Origin: Nocardioides limicola
Lineage (GTDB): Bacteria; Actinomycetota; Actinomycetes; Propionibacteriales; Nocardioidaceae
Reading direction: 5' to 3'
DNA: 64,000 nucleotides
Assembly (NCBI RefSeq): GCF_016827675.1
Contig: NZ_JAERJA010000005.1
Coordinates: 146,957-210,956, forward strand
Shown here piece after piece: positions 48,005 to 56,888 of the stretch (its first letter is position 1; each line of letters starts with the position of its first letter). The position numbers and the translations under genes are program-made. The notes under the pieces were generated by a model. That model had not been told where the DNA came from. It searched no databases and was given only the letters and a program-made list of their open reading frames with translations.

Positions 48005-49384
48005 TCACGCATGCTGGGCATAGAGGTCCCACTCCCAACTGGCTACCTGGACGCGTCCCGCATGGACCTCACGGGCCTTCAGCGCCGAGTAGACCTCGAT
48101 GAACTCGCTCCCGAAACCTTCGACGAACACCTCGTCCTTGGCGAGCGCATCGATCGCCTCGTCAAGGCTGGACGGCAAGGAGGCACCCTCGGCAGTCGGC
48201 TCCAGTTCGCGGTCGATGCCATCGCGTATCGCGTGCAGCATCGCCGCCATCACGAGGTGGGGCGAAGCGCTGGCGTCGCCAAGCCTCAACTCTAGGCGGG
48301 TCGAGTCACCCAGTTCGGGTGGGACCCGGACGAAGGTGTTTCGGTCGTCGTGGCCCCAGTTGCTGCGTCGCGGGCTCAGAGCCTCACCGTGGACTCGGCG
48401 GTATGAGTTCACGGTGGGTGCCCCGAGTGCCATGAGCGCGGGCGCATGTGTCTGAAGTCCGGCGACGGCTCTCAACCCCACCACGCTCAGCTTGTCGCGG
48501 CCGTCGGCGAACACGTTCCGGTCGTCGTCCCATAGGGACACGTGGACGTGGAACCCGCTGCCGGCGAGATCGGACTGCGGCTTCGCCATGAAGGTCGCGC
48601 GCAGTCCCGCCCGGGCAGCTAGTTCTTTGACGCTTGACTTGAGCAGGAACGCGTCGTCTGCCGCGTCGAGGACGTCGCCGTGGCCGAGGTTGATCTCGAA
48701 CTGGCCTGGCGAGAACTCGCGGTTGACCACCGTGACCCCGATGCCGAGGTCAATGAGCATCCGGTGCATCCGCCCGACGGTGCCGTCCGGGTCGGCATAT
48801 CTGTCGATGGTGTACGAGACACCGTCACTCGAGTAGGGTCGCGGCCCGTCGCCATCGTCGCGAAACAGGTAGAACTCGGGTTCGCCGGCAGCGACCGCCC
48901 GGAATCCAGTGTTGGCCATGAGGGCGTCGCTCGCCTCCGCGAGTTGGTTGCGTGGGCACAAGGCCGACCGATCACCGTGCTCGCTGAGCGCGGACAGGAC
49001 CCAGAGGGCGTCAGGCTCCCACGGGGGAATCCTCGCGGTGCCCAGGTCAAGGCGGGCGTGGAGATCAGGATGAGCCGCAAGACCGGTGAACTGCGCCGCC
49101 GGCACACCTTCGCCGAACAGGTCCTCGGCGCTCGCCATCTTCGAGAAGGCGATGCCGGCCTCCAGCGACATCCATCGTTCGGCGGACACCTGCTTCGCGC
49201 GTTGACGTCCGAAAAGATCAACGTAGATCACGCGGATCACCCGGACTCCCGCAGCGGCAAGACGTCCGGCGAAGTCCTCGTCGAAGGTCGCCGCGACCCG
49301 GCCCGGCCCGATCCTTGGATCGCCCGCGGCACGACTCACCGTTGCGGTTCCGGCCGGCCTCACCTCACTGCCGTCGGCGATCAC
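48005..49384 (-). CDS. Glutamine synthetase-like gamma-glutamyl-amine ligase (PuuA/GlnA-like)
   Basis: 459 residues from the GTG at 49384, which overlaps the VOC stop by four bases. The glutamine-synthetase catalytic domain is complete: GEPEFYLF metal ligands, NREFSPGQFEINL, SGFHVHVSLWD, NSYRRVHGEALSPRRSNWGHDDRN and RLELRLGDASASPHLV. The family includes PuuA, GlnA3-like polyamine ligases, IpuC and aniline ligases, which gamma-glutamylate amines with ATP. Context favours an amine substrate over ammonia. Which amine is unknown. Confidence 0.88.
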   Translation of the reverse strand: MIADGSEVRPAGTATVSRAAGDPRIGPGRVAATFDEDFAGRLAAAGVRVIRVIYVDLFGRQRAKQVSAERWMSLEAGIAFSKMASAEDLFGEGVPAAQFTGLAAHPDLHARLDLGTARIPPWEPDALWVLSALSEHGDRSALCPRNQLAEASDALMANTGFRAVAAGEPEFYLFRDDGDGPRPYSSDGVSYTIDRYADPDGTVGRMHRMLIDLGIGVTVVNREFSPGQFEINLGHGDVLDAADDAFLLKSSVKELAARAGLRATFMAKPQSDLAGSGFHVHVSLWDDDRNVFADGRDKLSVVGLRAVAGLQTHAPALMALGAPTVNSYRRVHGEALSPRRSNWGHDDRNTFVRVPPELGDSTRLELRLGDASASPHLVMAAMLHAIRDGIDRELEPTAEGASLPSSLDEAIDALAKDEVFVEGFGSEFIEVYSALKAREVHAGRVQVASWEWDLYAQHA

Positions 49385-50010
49385 AACTCGGCCTGATCGG
49401 TTGTGATCATCGAGGCGACCCGTGTCACCCATTCGCCGTAGGGCAGTACCTCCGACTGAGCGAAACAGTACTGGCGGGTCTCCTCGAGGATCTCCTCGTC
49501 CGAGCGGGCCAGGTCGAGCGGCTCAGCGCAGGGCTGAGCGACGTACCAGGGTGAATCGACGAAGAACTCCAATGCATTGCCCTCAGGGTCCCGGCAGTAG
49601 AGGGACCAGGCGTTTCCGTGGCTGATGGCGTTGCGGGCAGAGATTCCCTCTGCCTCCAGCCTGGCGTCAATCCGGCGCAGCGTGTCGAGGTCCCGCACTC
49701 GGAAGGAAACCTGGAAGACATTGGACCCGATGCTGCCGCCAACCACAGGTGTGGACTCGATGGTGCGGTCGCGGCGGTTCGAGGCAAGCACCAACTGGTG
49801 GTGCTCTCGCGGGTCGGTGGTCAGGAAGGCGATCTCTGTTCCCCCGCCCGATTCGATCGCACCGGCGTCGCTCTGCGTCAGCCCGAGGACTCGGGTGTAG
49901 AAGTCCAGCATCGTCGAGAAGTCGAGGCAACTGAGTCCGAAGTGGCTCACCGCGATCCGGCGACCTTCGAGTCCCGCGTCAATCATTGTCGTGTTGCTCA
50001 TGTTCGTCAT
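49381..50010 (-). CDS. Single-domain extradiol-dioxygenase-like VOC protein
   Basis: 209 residues, one VOC unit (two beta-alpha-beta-beta-beta modules) plus a helical tail. The metal triad of type I extradiol dioxygenases is visible: His in AVSHFGLSC, His in REHHQLVLAS and Glu in NALEFFVD. Two-domain catechol dioxygenases are about 290 residues, so this is a short, possibly one-domain enzyme. GTGA/ATGA overlaps bind it to both neighbours. Ring cleavage or another Fe- or Mn-dependent step is plausible; substrate unknown. Confidence 0.82.
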   Translation of the reverse strand: MTNMSNTTMIDAGLEGRRIAVSHFGLSCLDFSTMLDFYTRVLGLTQSDAGAIESGGGTEIAFLTTDPREHHQLVLASNRRDRTIESTPVVGGSIGSNVFQVSFRVRDLDTLRRIDARLEAEGISARNAISHGNAWSLYCRDPEGNALEFFVDSPWYVAQPCAEPLDLARSDEEILEETRQYCFAQSEVLPYGEWVTRVASMITTDQAEL

Positions 50011-50438
50011 GGAGACTCCTCTGCAGGTGCGGTTGATCCGGTCTCACCGGGTTTCGGGGCGGCTGTGATTGGAGGAGCCGAGGACTCCCAGTCGGTAGTC
50101 CCCCACGTGATGGCGAGCATCTGACAACCCTGACTGTCCGCAGCCCCGTGGTAGTGCCGCTCTCCCGGTGGGGTTACTACGAAGTCGCCGGGCCCCAGCG
50201 TCGACTCGGATTCCTCGGTGCCCACGACCGCCCGTCCGTCAAGCACAAGGAGGCGCTGGCCACCCGGATGGGAATGCCAGTAGGTCACCGCATCGCCCCC
50301 GAAGGAAACGCGGGCGATATCGGGATGAGCGGCCTCGGCCGCATCGTCGAGCATCTCCAGCTGTACCTCACCAGTGAAGCGGCCGCTGTACGTCGCCGGG
50401 CCAGCGGCCTGCCGGTCGGGGTCACGGGGTGGACACAT
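50007..50438 (-). CDS. Cupin-domain protein (operon copy)
   Basis: 143 residues, single cupin. Metal ligands fit YWHSHPGGQRLLVLDG (motif 1) and PPGERHYHGA (motif 2), with GPGDFVVTPPG between. Such proteins are small dioxygenases, isomerases or ligand sensors. It overlaps the VOC start by four bases and the ABC ATPase stop by 17. The tail (about 120-143) is Pro/Ser-rich. Confidence 0.83.
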   Translation of the reverse strand: MCPPRDPDRQAAGPATYSGRFTGEVQLEMLDDAAEAAHPDIARVSFGGDAVTYWHSHPGGQRLLVLDGRAVVGTEESESTLGPGDFVVTPPGERHYHGAADSQGCQMLAITWGTTDWESSAPPITAAPKPGETGSTAPAEESP

Positions 50439-51594
50439 AGGTCACCTCCCCAGCTGAGTCAGACGAAGGCTGAACTGTGGATTGCTCCTGCTCGAGCAGT
50501 ACGGCGTCACGGTCGTTCCAGACGACCTGGACCCGGTCCCCCACCCAGACGTCGGCCCGGGCGAGTGCCGGCATCCGTGCCTGCACGGTGGTGCCGTCGG
50601 CGAGTTGGACCTGGTATCGGTGAACGGACCCCAGATATGTGGACTCCTCCAGCAGACCGGTCAGGTGGCTACGCCCAGAAGCGAGTGGCGTGCCCTCGGA
50701 GCAGACCTCGATCCGCTCGGGGCGAATGACCAGCGACGCGGGCCCGCCCTTCGCACAGGACGTGCCAACCGCGGCTGACTCCTCGACGCGCACCGAGCCC
50801 GCCCTGCTGCGCAGCACACCGAGTTGCGCGTCGTAGTCCCCTTCGATCACGTTTGAACTACCAATGAACTGGGAAACGAACACGGAGGCCGGCCGCTCGT
50901 AGAGCTCCTCCCCGGTGCCGATCTGTGCGATCCTGCCATCCTTGTAGATGGCGATCCGATCGCTCATGGCCAGTGCCTCCTCCTGATCATGAGTCACGTA
51001 GACGACCGTCACCCCGATCTCCCTGCAGATGTTGACGATCTCGATCTGCAGCGCGTCCCGTAGTTTCTTGTCCAGGGCGCCCAGCGGCTCGTCCATCAGC
51101 AGCAGCGTCGGCTCGAACACCAGGGCGCGGGCCAGCGCCACCCGCTGCTGCTGGCCACCCGAAAGTTGAGCCGGCAAGTGCTGTCCCCTGCCATCAAGGT
51201 GCATTCGCTCGAGCATGGACCTAGCCGTCGCCCGCGCCTCCCTGCGCCCCATTCCCCGCATCCGAAGCGGGAAGGCCACGTTCTGCTCGGCCGTGAGGTG
51301 GGGGAACAGGGCATAGTGCTGGAAAACCATTCCGGTGCCCCGCTTGTGTGCTGGCACGCCGGTGACATCTCGACCCTGGATCGAGATACTGCCGCGATCG
51401 CAGTTCAGGAAACCGGCGATCATGCGCAGCGTCGTGGTCTTGCCCGAGCCCGACGGTCCGAGCAGGGTGAGGAACTCACCGGGCTGCGAGGCCAGGTTGA
51501 CGTCGTCAACCACGCAACTCTTCGCGTAGTACTTGCTCACCGCCTTGACCTCAAGGGCGGGGCCGGGGCCGTCAGATGTTCTCGGTGTCGTCAC
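50422..51594 (-). CDS. ABC transporter ATP-binding protein, polyamine/opine type (PotA-like)
   Basis: 390 residues from the GTG at 51594, overlapping the upstream permease stop by four bases. Walker A GPSGSGKTT (46-54), Q-loop VFQHYALFPHL, signature LSGGQQQRVALARAL, Walker B LLLMDEPLGALD and H-loop YVTHDQEEALAM are complete; a TOBE-like regulatory domain follows (VIRPERIEV, VQVVWNDRDAVLL). It energises the two PotB/PotC-like permeases. Substrate likely a cationic amine, consistent with the gamma-glutamylation genes in the operon. Confidence 0.92.
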   Translation of the reverse strand: MTTPRTSDGPGPALEVKAVSKYYAKSCVVDDVNLASQPGEFLTLLGPSGSGKTTTLRMIAGFLNCDRGSISIQGRDVTGVPAHKRGTGMVFQHYALFPHLTAEQNVAFPLRMRGMGRREARATARSMLERMHLDGRGQHLPAQLSGGQQQRVALARALVFEPTLLLMDEPLGALDKKLRDALQIEIVNICREIGVTVVYVTHDQEEALAMSDRIAIYKDGRIAQIGTGEELYERPASVFVSQFIGSSNVIEGDYDAQLGVLRSRAGSVRVEESAAVGTSCAKGGPASLVIRPERIEVCSEGTPLASGRSHLTGLLEESTYLGSVHRYQVQLADGTTVQARMPALARADVWVGDRVQVVWNDRDAVLLEQEQSTVQPSSDSAGEVTYVSTP

Positions 51595-52388
51595 GATTTC
51601 CGCCTTGCCTGTCGAAGTCCGATTACGTAAGCGATCACGAGCCCAGCCGTCGACAGAGCGACGAGCATGGTGGAGGCTGCTGCCACGGTGGGATCCAGTT
51701 GCTCCCTGACCGATGTCCACATCTCCACGGGGAGGGTGCGCAGCACGGGTGTCGTCAGGAACAGCGACACGACGAGCTCATCCCACGAGGTGACGAAGGC
51801 CAGCAATGCGCCAGCGAGGACGCCCGGCCGGATCAGTGGCAGGGTGACCAGGAAGAACGTTCGGAACGGTCCGGCTCCGAGGCTGGCCGCGGCCAGGTCG
51901 AGCCGCGGGTCCATCGTTTCGATGCTGGCCGCTACCGTGACCACGACGAGGGGCACCGCCAAGGCGCCGTGAGCGAGAACCAGTCCAGCCGGGGTGCCCA
52001 CCAGGCCGACCCGCCCATAGGCGAAGAACGTGCCGATGGCCACCAGGACGATCGGCACGATCGCCGGACTGAGCACGAGTGCTTGGACCAGCGACTTGCC
52101 GGGGAATCGACCGCGGGCGATACCGAATGCAGTCAAGGTGCCCACCGACGTGGCGAGCAGCGTCGCCTGGATGGCGACCGACAGACTGGTAAGGGTCGCC
52201 AAGCGCCATGCCTCGTCAGAGGCGAGTCTGCCGTACCACTGGGTGCTGAACCCCGTGGGCGGGAATGAGAGCAGAGGACTGGCGGTGAAGGACATCGGAA
52301 CCACCACCAGGGTGGGTGCTACAAGGAGGAAGGCAGCCGGAATGGCAAGGCAGAGCTGAGTACTGCGCCGTCTGGTGTCGCTGTTCAT
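51591..52388 (-). CDS. ABC transporter permease, PotC-like
   Basis: 265 residues, six hydrophobic helices. The EAA loop is EAAASLGAGPFRTFFLVTLPLIRPG in variant form (DLAAASLGAGPFRTFFLVTL). An N-terminal helix and first periplasmic loop (FSTQWYGRLASDEAWR) match the PotC/YdcV branch. It pairs with the preceding permease gene by a four-base overlap. Confidence 0.9.
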   Translation of the reverse strand: MNSDTRRRSTQLCLAIPAAFLLVAPTLVVVPMSFTASPLLSFPPTGFSTQWYGRLASDEAWRLATLTSLSVAIQATLLATSVGTLTAFGIARGRFPGKSLVQALVLSPAIVPIVLVAIGTFFAYGRVGLVGTPAGLVLAHGALAVPLVVVTVAASIETMDPRLDLAAASLGAGPFRTFFLVTLPLIRPGVLAGALLAFVTSWDELVVSLFLTTPVLRTLPVEMWTSVREQLDPTVAAASTMLVALSTAGLVIAYVIGLRQARRKS

Positions 52389-53278
52389 GGGGCGCCACCC
52401 CCGAACACATCGCGGATCCGTACGACGCGGCTACCGATGGCGACGGCTACGAGGGCGATGAGGAGCAGGGTCACGCCGAGGGCACTCGCCGTATGGAAGT
52501 CGAGCTCCCGCTGGACTTTGTCGATGATCAGAGTCGAGAGGGTGGGACTGCTGGTGCCGCCGAGGATCGCTGGGGCGATGTAGAAGCCCAGGGCCAGCAC
52601 GAACACCAGGAGACAGCCGGAGTAGACGCCCGGTAGTGACAAGGGGACGAAGATGCGCCGGAACGCGATTCGCGGCTTGGCGCCTAGATTCTCCGCGGCT
52701 CGCACGAGTTCTCGGTCTATGCGCCGCATCACCGTGAACATGGGCAGGATGGCGAAGGGGAGAAGGATTCCGGTCATTCCGATCACGACCCCGAGATTCG
52801 TACGGATCAGACTCAGCGGTTCGTCGATCACCCCCATCCTGAGGAGGGTCGAGTTGATGACCCCGGTGTCCTGGAGCCAGATCTGCCACGCGTAGGTACG
52901 GACGAGGAAGCTTGTCCAGATCGGCAGTAGGACTATGGCGAGGAGCAGTTCGGTGCGGCGTGACTGAGACATCAGGTAGGCGTACGGGTATCCGATCAGC
53001 AGGCAGGAGAGGGTCACGCTCGCCGAGGTGATCAAGGTGGAGTTGAGTGCCCGGAAGTAGATGGGGGAGTCGAAGAAGACCCCGTAGTTCTGGACGGCGC
53101 CGTCGCCGCCAAAGCTGCGCACAACTACCTCGCCCAGGGGCCAGCCGAACACAGCGAGGATGAACACTAGGCCCGGAAGCACCAACCACGCCCATCCATT
53201 GAATCGCGACTTGCGTGCCTCGGGGGGGCCCGTCTCCTGGGACGGGGCCCCCGAGACTACGACTACTGCGTCAACCAT
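52385..53278 (-). CDS. ABC transporter permease, PotB-like
   Basis: 297 residues from the ATG at 53278, whose 5' end overlaps the binding-protein gene by 16 bases. Six helices; the segment AAENLGAKPRIAFRRIFVPL is the EAA loop facing the ATPase. The first helix and FGGDGAVQNYGVFFDSPIYFRAL resemble PotB/YdcU. Together with PotC- and PotA-like neighbours it forms a complete importer. Confidence 0.9.
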   Translation of the reverse strand: MVDAVVVVSGAPSQETGPPEARKSRFNGWAWLVLPGLVFILAVFGWPLGEVVVRSFGGDGAVQNYGVFFDSPIYFRALNSTLITSASVTLSCLLIGYPYAYLMSQSRRTELLLAIVLLPIWTSFLVRTYAWQIWLQDTGVINSTLLRMGVIDEPLSLIRTNLGVVIGMTGILLPFAILPMFTVMRRIDRELVRAAENLGAKPRIAFRRIFVPLSLPGVYSGCLLVFVLALGFYIAPAILGGTSSPTLSTLIIDKVQRELDFHTASALGVTLLLIALVAVAIGSRVVRIRDVFGGGAP

Positions 53279-54327
53279 GCTTGGAACTGGTCGTTGACGG
53301 ATCCGAAGTACTCGTCCCAGTACTCGTCGTCCTGACTGACGGCACCCTCCAGATGGCTGGTTGCCAACCACTCGGAGACACCCGGGTCCACCTTGTCGAC
53401 GGCTGCGGCGCTGCCGGGGGCGAGCGGGTAGTGCTTGGAGATGTCCGCGTTACGCGCCGGATCGGTCATCCAAGCGATGAACTGCATCGCCTCGGCCTTG
53501 TGCTTGGTGCCCTTCGGCACTACCAGGTAAGAGCCTGCGACGATGTGGCGATCCCACAGCACGTCCACGGGACTTCCCAGCCTGGTCGCCAGGTCGTAGG
53601 GACGGGCCGCGAAGTTGACGACCATGCTGGCCTCGCCGGTGGACAACATGTCCTGCCCGCCGGGAGGACTGTCATACCAGATGGTGTGGTCACGGATCGT
53701 GTCCAGTTTGGCCAGCGCACGGTCGACGTCCAGGGGGAACAGTTGATCTGGGGCGACTCCGTCGGCTAGGAGAGCGAGTTCAAGGGCACCACCGGAGGCG
53801 AGCTTCCATAGGCCGCGCTTGCCCGGGAAAGTGGTGACATCGAAGAAGTCCGCGTGCGACGTCGGCTCAGTCGCAAAGGCATCCCTCTTGAAGCCGACCG
53901 CGAACGTCGTCACGTTCTGTGCCACCCGGTAGTCGCTGTTGGTCATCCCGGCTGCCGGCGCGTCGCACGTAGTCACAACGGTGCAGTCGATCCTCTCGAG
54001 CAGGTCGCCGTGACTCTGCAGCCCGAAGTCCCCGCCGACATCGACCACGTCCCATGTCACATTCCCAGATTCGACCATCGCCTTGATCTTGGCGGTGTCT
54101 ACCGGCGAATCCATCACGATCTTGATGCCGGGATTGGCGTCCTCGAAGGAGTCCACCCACGCCTTCTTCTGTGCGTCGCTGTAGGGCCCCCCGAACGACG
54201 CGAAAGCCAGGGTGACCCGGTCCGCGTCACCTCCGGTGGACCCCAATCCCACTCCACAGGACGACAGCAGCGCTGTTGCGGCCAAGCACGCCACCGCTAC
54301 GGGGCCAATGCTTCTCAGGTTGATCAT
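53263..54327 (-). CDS. ABC transporter substrate-binding lipoprotein, PotD-like
   Basis: 354 residues. The signal peptide ends in lipobox LSSC (Cys24), anchoring it outside the membrane. The mature protein is a type 2 periplasmic-binding fold of the PotD/YdcS group (LAFASFGGPYSDAQKKAW, NPGIKIVMDSPVDTAKIK, LDTIRDHTIWYDSPPGGQDML, DPARNADISKHYPLAPGS). It should deliver an amine or related cation to the permeases. It overlaps the FAH gene stop by four bases. Confidence 0.9.
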   Translation of the reverse strand: MINLRSIGPVAVACLAATALLSSCGVGLGSTGGDADRVTLAFASFGGPYSDAQKKAWVDSFEDANPGIKIVMDSPVDTAKIKAMVESGNVTWDVVDVGGDFGLQSHGDLLERIDCTVVTTCDAPAAGMTNSDYRVAQNVTTFAVGFKRDAFATEPTSHADFFDVTTFPGKRGLWKLASGGALELALLADGVAPDQLFPLDVDRALAKLDTIRDHTIWYDSPPGGQDMLSTGEASMVVNFAARPYDLATRLGSPVDVLWDRHIVAGSYLVVPKGTKHKAEAMQFIAWMTDPARNADISKHYPLAPGSAAAVDKVDPGVSEWLATSHLEGAVSQDDEYWDEYFGSVNDQFQAWLTQ

Positions 54328-55190
54328 CGTGCTTTCCCTTCCTCGACTGGAACAGAGGCAATGCGCTCGTGCCTGACCGGATTGCTGAGAGTGCCGACGC
54401 CGCCCACCTCAACGTCGACTCGATCCCCCTCGACGAGATAGCGCGGAGGGACCCTGGAGTCGCCGACCCCACCGGGAGTGCCGGTGGCAATCACGTCACC
54501 CGGTTCGAGGGTGACCCCACGGGAGAGGTACGAGATGAGCCAGGCGATGGAGAAGATGAGCTCGGACGTGTCCGCGTCCTGCATGACTTCACCGGACACT
54601 GTGGTGCGAAGGGTGATCTTCTCGGGGTCGAAACCATCGGCTGAGGCCAGGCAAGGCCCGAGCGGAGTGAACGTGTCGAAGCTCTTGCCGAGCGTGAACT
54701 GCCGAAGCGGCGTCTCCAACTGCGCGCGGCGACCCGAGACATCGTGCAGCGCCGTCACGGCGCCGACGGATGCCCACGCCTGTTCGACGGTGGCTCGGTA
54801 GGTGGGGCGACCGATCACGACGGCGACTTCCCCCTCGAAGTCAGGGCGGGTCTCCTCCAAAGGAATCACGATGTCCTGCTCAGGACCGATCACTGATGTC
54901 GGCAACTTCGCGAAGACGACCGGCACAGGGGGAACCTCAAGTTCCGACTCTTCCGCATGACTGACGTAGTTGAGACCGATGGCGAGGATCTTCGGTGGAC
55001 GTAGAGGGGCGAGCAATCGAAGCGACCCCAGGTTGTGGCGAGGCCCATCGGCTGCGGCAAGGTCGGACCACGCCTGCGCCGTGGGAACGAACCCGACGTC
55101 GGGCGCCGGCCCCGCATCGGTCACCACCTCGCCGTCGAGTCTGCCGAGCCGGGTGGACCCGTCGGGAGAGACGAAGCGGACTGCCTTCAC
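54324..55190 (-). CDS. Fumarylacetoacetate hydrolase family protein
   Basis: 288 residues: a short N-terminal cap and the FAH domain (about 70-280) with LNYVSHAEESELE, RPDFEGEVAVVIGRP supplying metal ligands, and DVIATGTPGGVGDSRVPP. FAH proteins hydrolyse or isomerise acylpyruvates, hydroxyhepta-dienedioates and similar ring-fission products. First gene of the leftward operon, under the promoter at 55238-55266. With the VOC gene it suggests that ring or diketone cleavage belongs to the pathway. Confidence 0.88.
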   Translation of the reverse strand: MKAVRFVSPDGSTRLGRLDGEVVTDAGPAPDVGFVPTAQAWSDLAAADGPRHNLGSLRLLAPLRPPKILAIGLNYVSHAEESELEVPPVPVVFAKLPTSVIGPEQDIVIPLEETRPDFEGEVAVVIGRPTYRATVEQAWASVGAVTALHDVSGRRAQLETPLRQFTLGKSFDTFTPLGPCLASADGFDPEKITLRTTVSGEVMQDADTSELIFSIAWLISYLSRGVTLEPGDVIATGTPGGVGDSRVPPRYLVEGDRVDVEVGGVGTLSNPVRHERIASVPVEEGKAR

Positions 55191-55237
55191 CGGTGTACCT
55201 CCATGTCTGAGTGTTTCTTTTACGACTATGAATGGAT

Positions 55238-55266
55238 ACTATGCAACTACGCTCGCATCGTGTCAA
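55238..55266 (-). promoter_or_regulatory. Promoter of the 11-gene amine/ring-cleavage operon
   Basis: On the minus strand TTGACA (55261-55266) and CATAGT (55238-55243) are spaced by 17 bases in a locally AT-rich stretch. ACTATG also occurs at 55225-55230, giving two 13-base-spaced ACTATG direct repeats that could be regulator sites. Confidence 0.6.
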
Positions 55267-55284
55267 TAGTCCGGAGGTCCCAAG

Positions 55285-55635
55285 ATGAAGCTCTTCCCTC
55301 TACCGCACTTGCCCCTCACCGACGTGCGATTCCATGACGTGGTGGCCCGATCCAACGAACTGGTTGCCCGGCCCGACCGTTCTCTGATCGTTGAGTTGTG
55401 GGAGGCGACCGAGGGGACGTTCGAACACGAACTGCCGGGCGAAGAAGTGCTCTACTGCCTTGAGGGGGAGGAGCATGTGGAGGACCTGTCCACGGGAGAA
55501 GTTCTCCTCGTGAGCGCTGGCGATCTCCTGCACTACCCCATGGGATCGCGCGTCCGGGTCACCTACACCGGCCACTTTCGTGCCTTGATCATGCAGGTGG
55601 CACCCACAGGTGTCGAACCCCTCGAACCGGCATGA
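55285..55635 (+). CDS. Cupin-domain protein (divergent copy)
   Basis: 116 residues, single cupin: FEHELPGEEVLYCLEGEEHVED and SAGDLLHYPMGSRVRV are the two core motifs. It begins with GGAGGT seven bases before the ATG. It is divergent from the 11-gene operon and coupled by an ATGA overlap to a nitroreductase gene. Probably part of the same pathway as sensor, isomerase or dioxygenase; the function is not deducible. Confidence 0.82.
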   Translation: MKLFPLPHLPLTDVRFHDVVARSNELVARPDRSLIVELWEATEGTFEHELPGEEVLYCLEGEEHVEDLSTGEVLLVSAGDLLHYPMGSRVRVTYTGHFRALIMQVAPTGVEPLEPA

Positions 55636-56270
55636 CCAGCAGGGTCCGACCAGTGGGGGGCGCCGGTCACCCCGAAGTGTCCATCCACGAACTCCTCACC
55701 AGGCGATGGAGTCCGCGGGCATTCCTGCCCCAGGGGCCGACCAAGACGCAACTGAGATCGATGTTCTCTGCAGCAGCGTGGGCGCCTTCGGCGTTCAACA
55801 GCCAGCCGTGGCGCTTCATCGTCGGTTCACAACCAGACGCGACCTGGCAGGTGATCCACGACTGCCTCGACGATGGCAACCGAAGGTGGGCCGGCGCAGC
55901 CCCTGTCCTGGCCTTGAACGTCGCCCAACTCCGAGCCGGCGATCGTGACCTCCCCACAGCGGTGTATGACCTCGGCCAAGCAGTGGCCCTGCTGACAGTT
56001 GAGGCGCTCTCAGCCGGGTTCTACGTGCACCAGATGTCGGGGTTCGATCCGAGGCAGGCTCGGCTGGCCTTCGACATCCCCAACGAGCATGCGCCGATCA
56101 CAGCCATGGCGATCGGGAGGAAGGGCGAGCCCGCCTCACTGCCCGAGGATCTCAAAGCAAGGGAGTTGAGGGTGCGTGAACGCCGAGCGTTGGCCGACAC
56201 CGTCTTCGCGGCACGGTACGGGTTGCCTGCGCCCTGGATTCACACCCCGGTACCAACAGCGCTCCGCTGA
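55632..56270 (+). CDS. Nitroreductase family protein
   Basis: 212 residues, FMN-dependent nitroreductase fold. RRWSPRAFLPQG and AAAWAPSAFNSQPWRFIVG (49-67) form the N-terminal FMN site, and DLGQAVALLTVEALSAGFY the dimer core; the C-terminal IGRKGEPASLPEDL matches the family. Members reduce nitro groups, quinones or unsaturated bonds with NAD(P)H. Coupled to the cupin gene; together they may add a reductive step to the divergent operon's pathway. Confidence 0.85.
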   Translation: MTSRVRPVGGAGHPEVSIHELLTRRWSPRAFLPQGPTKTQLRSMFSAAAWAPSAFNSQPWRFIVGSQPDATWQVIHDCLDDGNRRWAGAAPVLALNVAQLRAGDRDLPTAVYDLGQAVALLTVEALSAGFYVHQMSGFDPRQARLAFDIPNEHAPITAMAIGRKGEPASLPEDLKARELRVRERRALADTVFAARYGLPAPWIHTPVPTALR

Positions 56271-56335
56271 TTCGCCCGCCGCGCCTGAGGGAACTTGTCG
56301 GTGCTCCCATCTAGGGTTCATAGGGTGAGTGACCG

Positions 56336-56569
56336 ATGAGCAAAGAAGCAGCCCTGCGGGCGATGCGAGAGGCCCGATACAACGCGAGGTCGGCTGCGAC
56401 GTCGACGCCGGCCCGAACCGCGGTTCGACCCGCCGATCGACCTGCGAAAGCATCGCCGGGGCCAGTTCCCGCCGAGCCCACCGACGCCCTCTGCGGGCAC
56501 CGCTCGATGAACGGACGCACCTGCACCCGCGAGTCGGGGCACGCGGCGAAGAGCCACCGCTACTCCTAG
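56336..56569 (+). CDS. Small conserved actinobacterial protein with C-terminal Cys/His motif
   Basis: 77 residues. An Ala/Arg/Pro-rich, probably disordered N-terminus precedes a compact C-terminal module CGHRSMNGRTCTRESGHAAK ending SHRYS, with two Cys and three His that could hold one zinc. The same module occurs at the end of other small actinobacterial proteins in my general knowledge. No ribosome site is strong (GGTGAG nine bases upstream). Function unknown. Confidence 0.68.
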   Translation: MSKEAALRAMREARYNARSAATSTPARTAVRPADRPAKASPGPVPAEPTDALCGHRSMNGRTCTRESGHAAKSHRYS

Positions 56570-56580
56570 TCCTTGTGGTC

Positions 56581-56796
56581 TCAGCGTTCCGGCCGCGGGC
56601 GCTGATCGACGAACCACCACGTGCCACAGGCGAACCCGACCAGCAGCACGAGGGCCACTGGAGCGCTCCAGCCCACCACAACCGACACCAGGATCACGAC
56701 CGCGATGACATTCGCTACGGCGATGACTGCCGGCTTGATCCACCAGCGGGAGTCGGCTGCGGCCAGCCGGGTCGGCGGCCGATCGGGCGTGGTCAT
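56581..56796 (-). CDS. Small two-helix membrane protein
   Basis: 71 residues from the ATG at 56796. Two hydrophobic helices (about 21-42 and 44-61) with a Pro/Arg-rich cytoplasmic start and basic tail. No motif is recognised. It converges on the small Cys/His gene with 11 bases between. Function unknown. Confidence 0.62.
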   Translation of the reverse strand: MTTPDRPPTRLAAADSRWWIKPAVIAVANVIAVVILVSVVVGWSAPVALVLLVGFACGTWWFVDQRPRPER

Positions 56797-56888
56797 GGGG
56801 CCATTGTCTCTGCTCCGGCGGCGGGTGGCAGCTCCCAGCGCTGCGCTCATACGACGTTGCTCGATGCCGATGATTCGCCTACTTCTGC

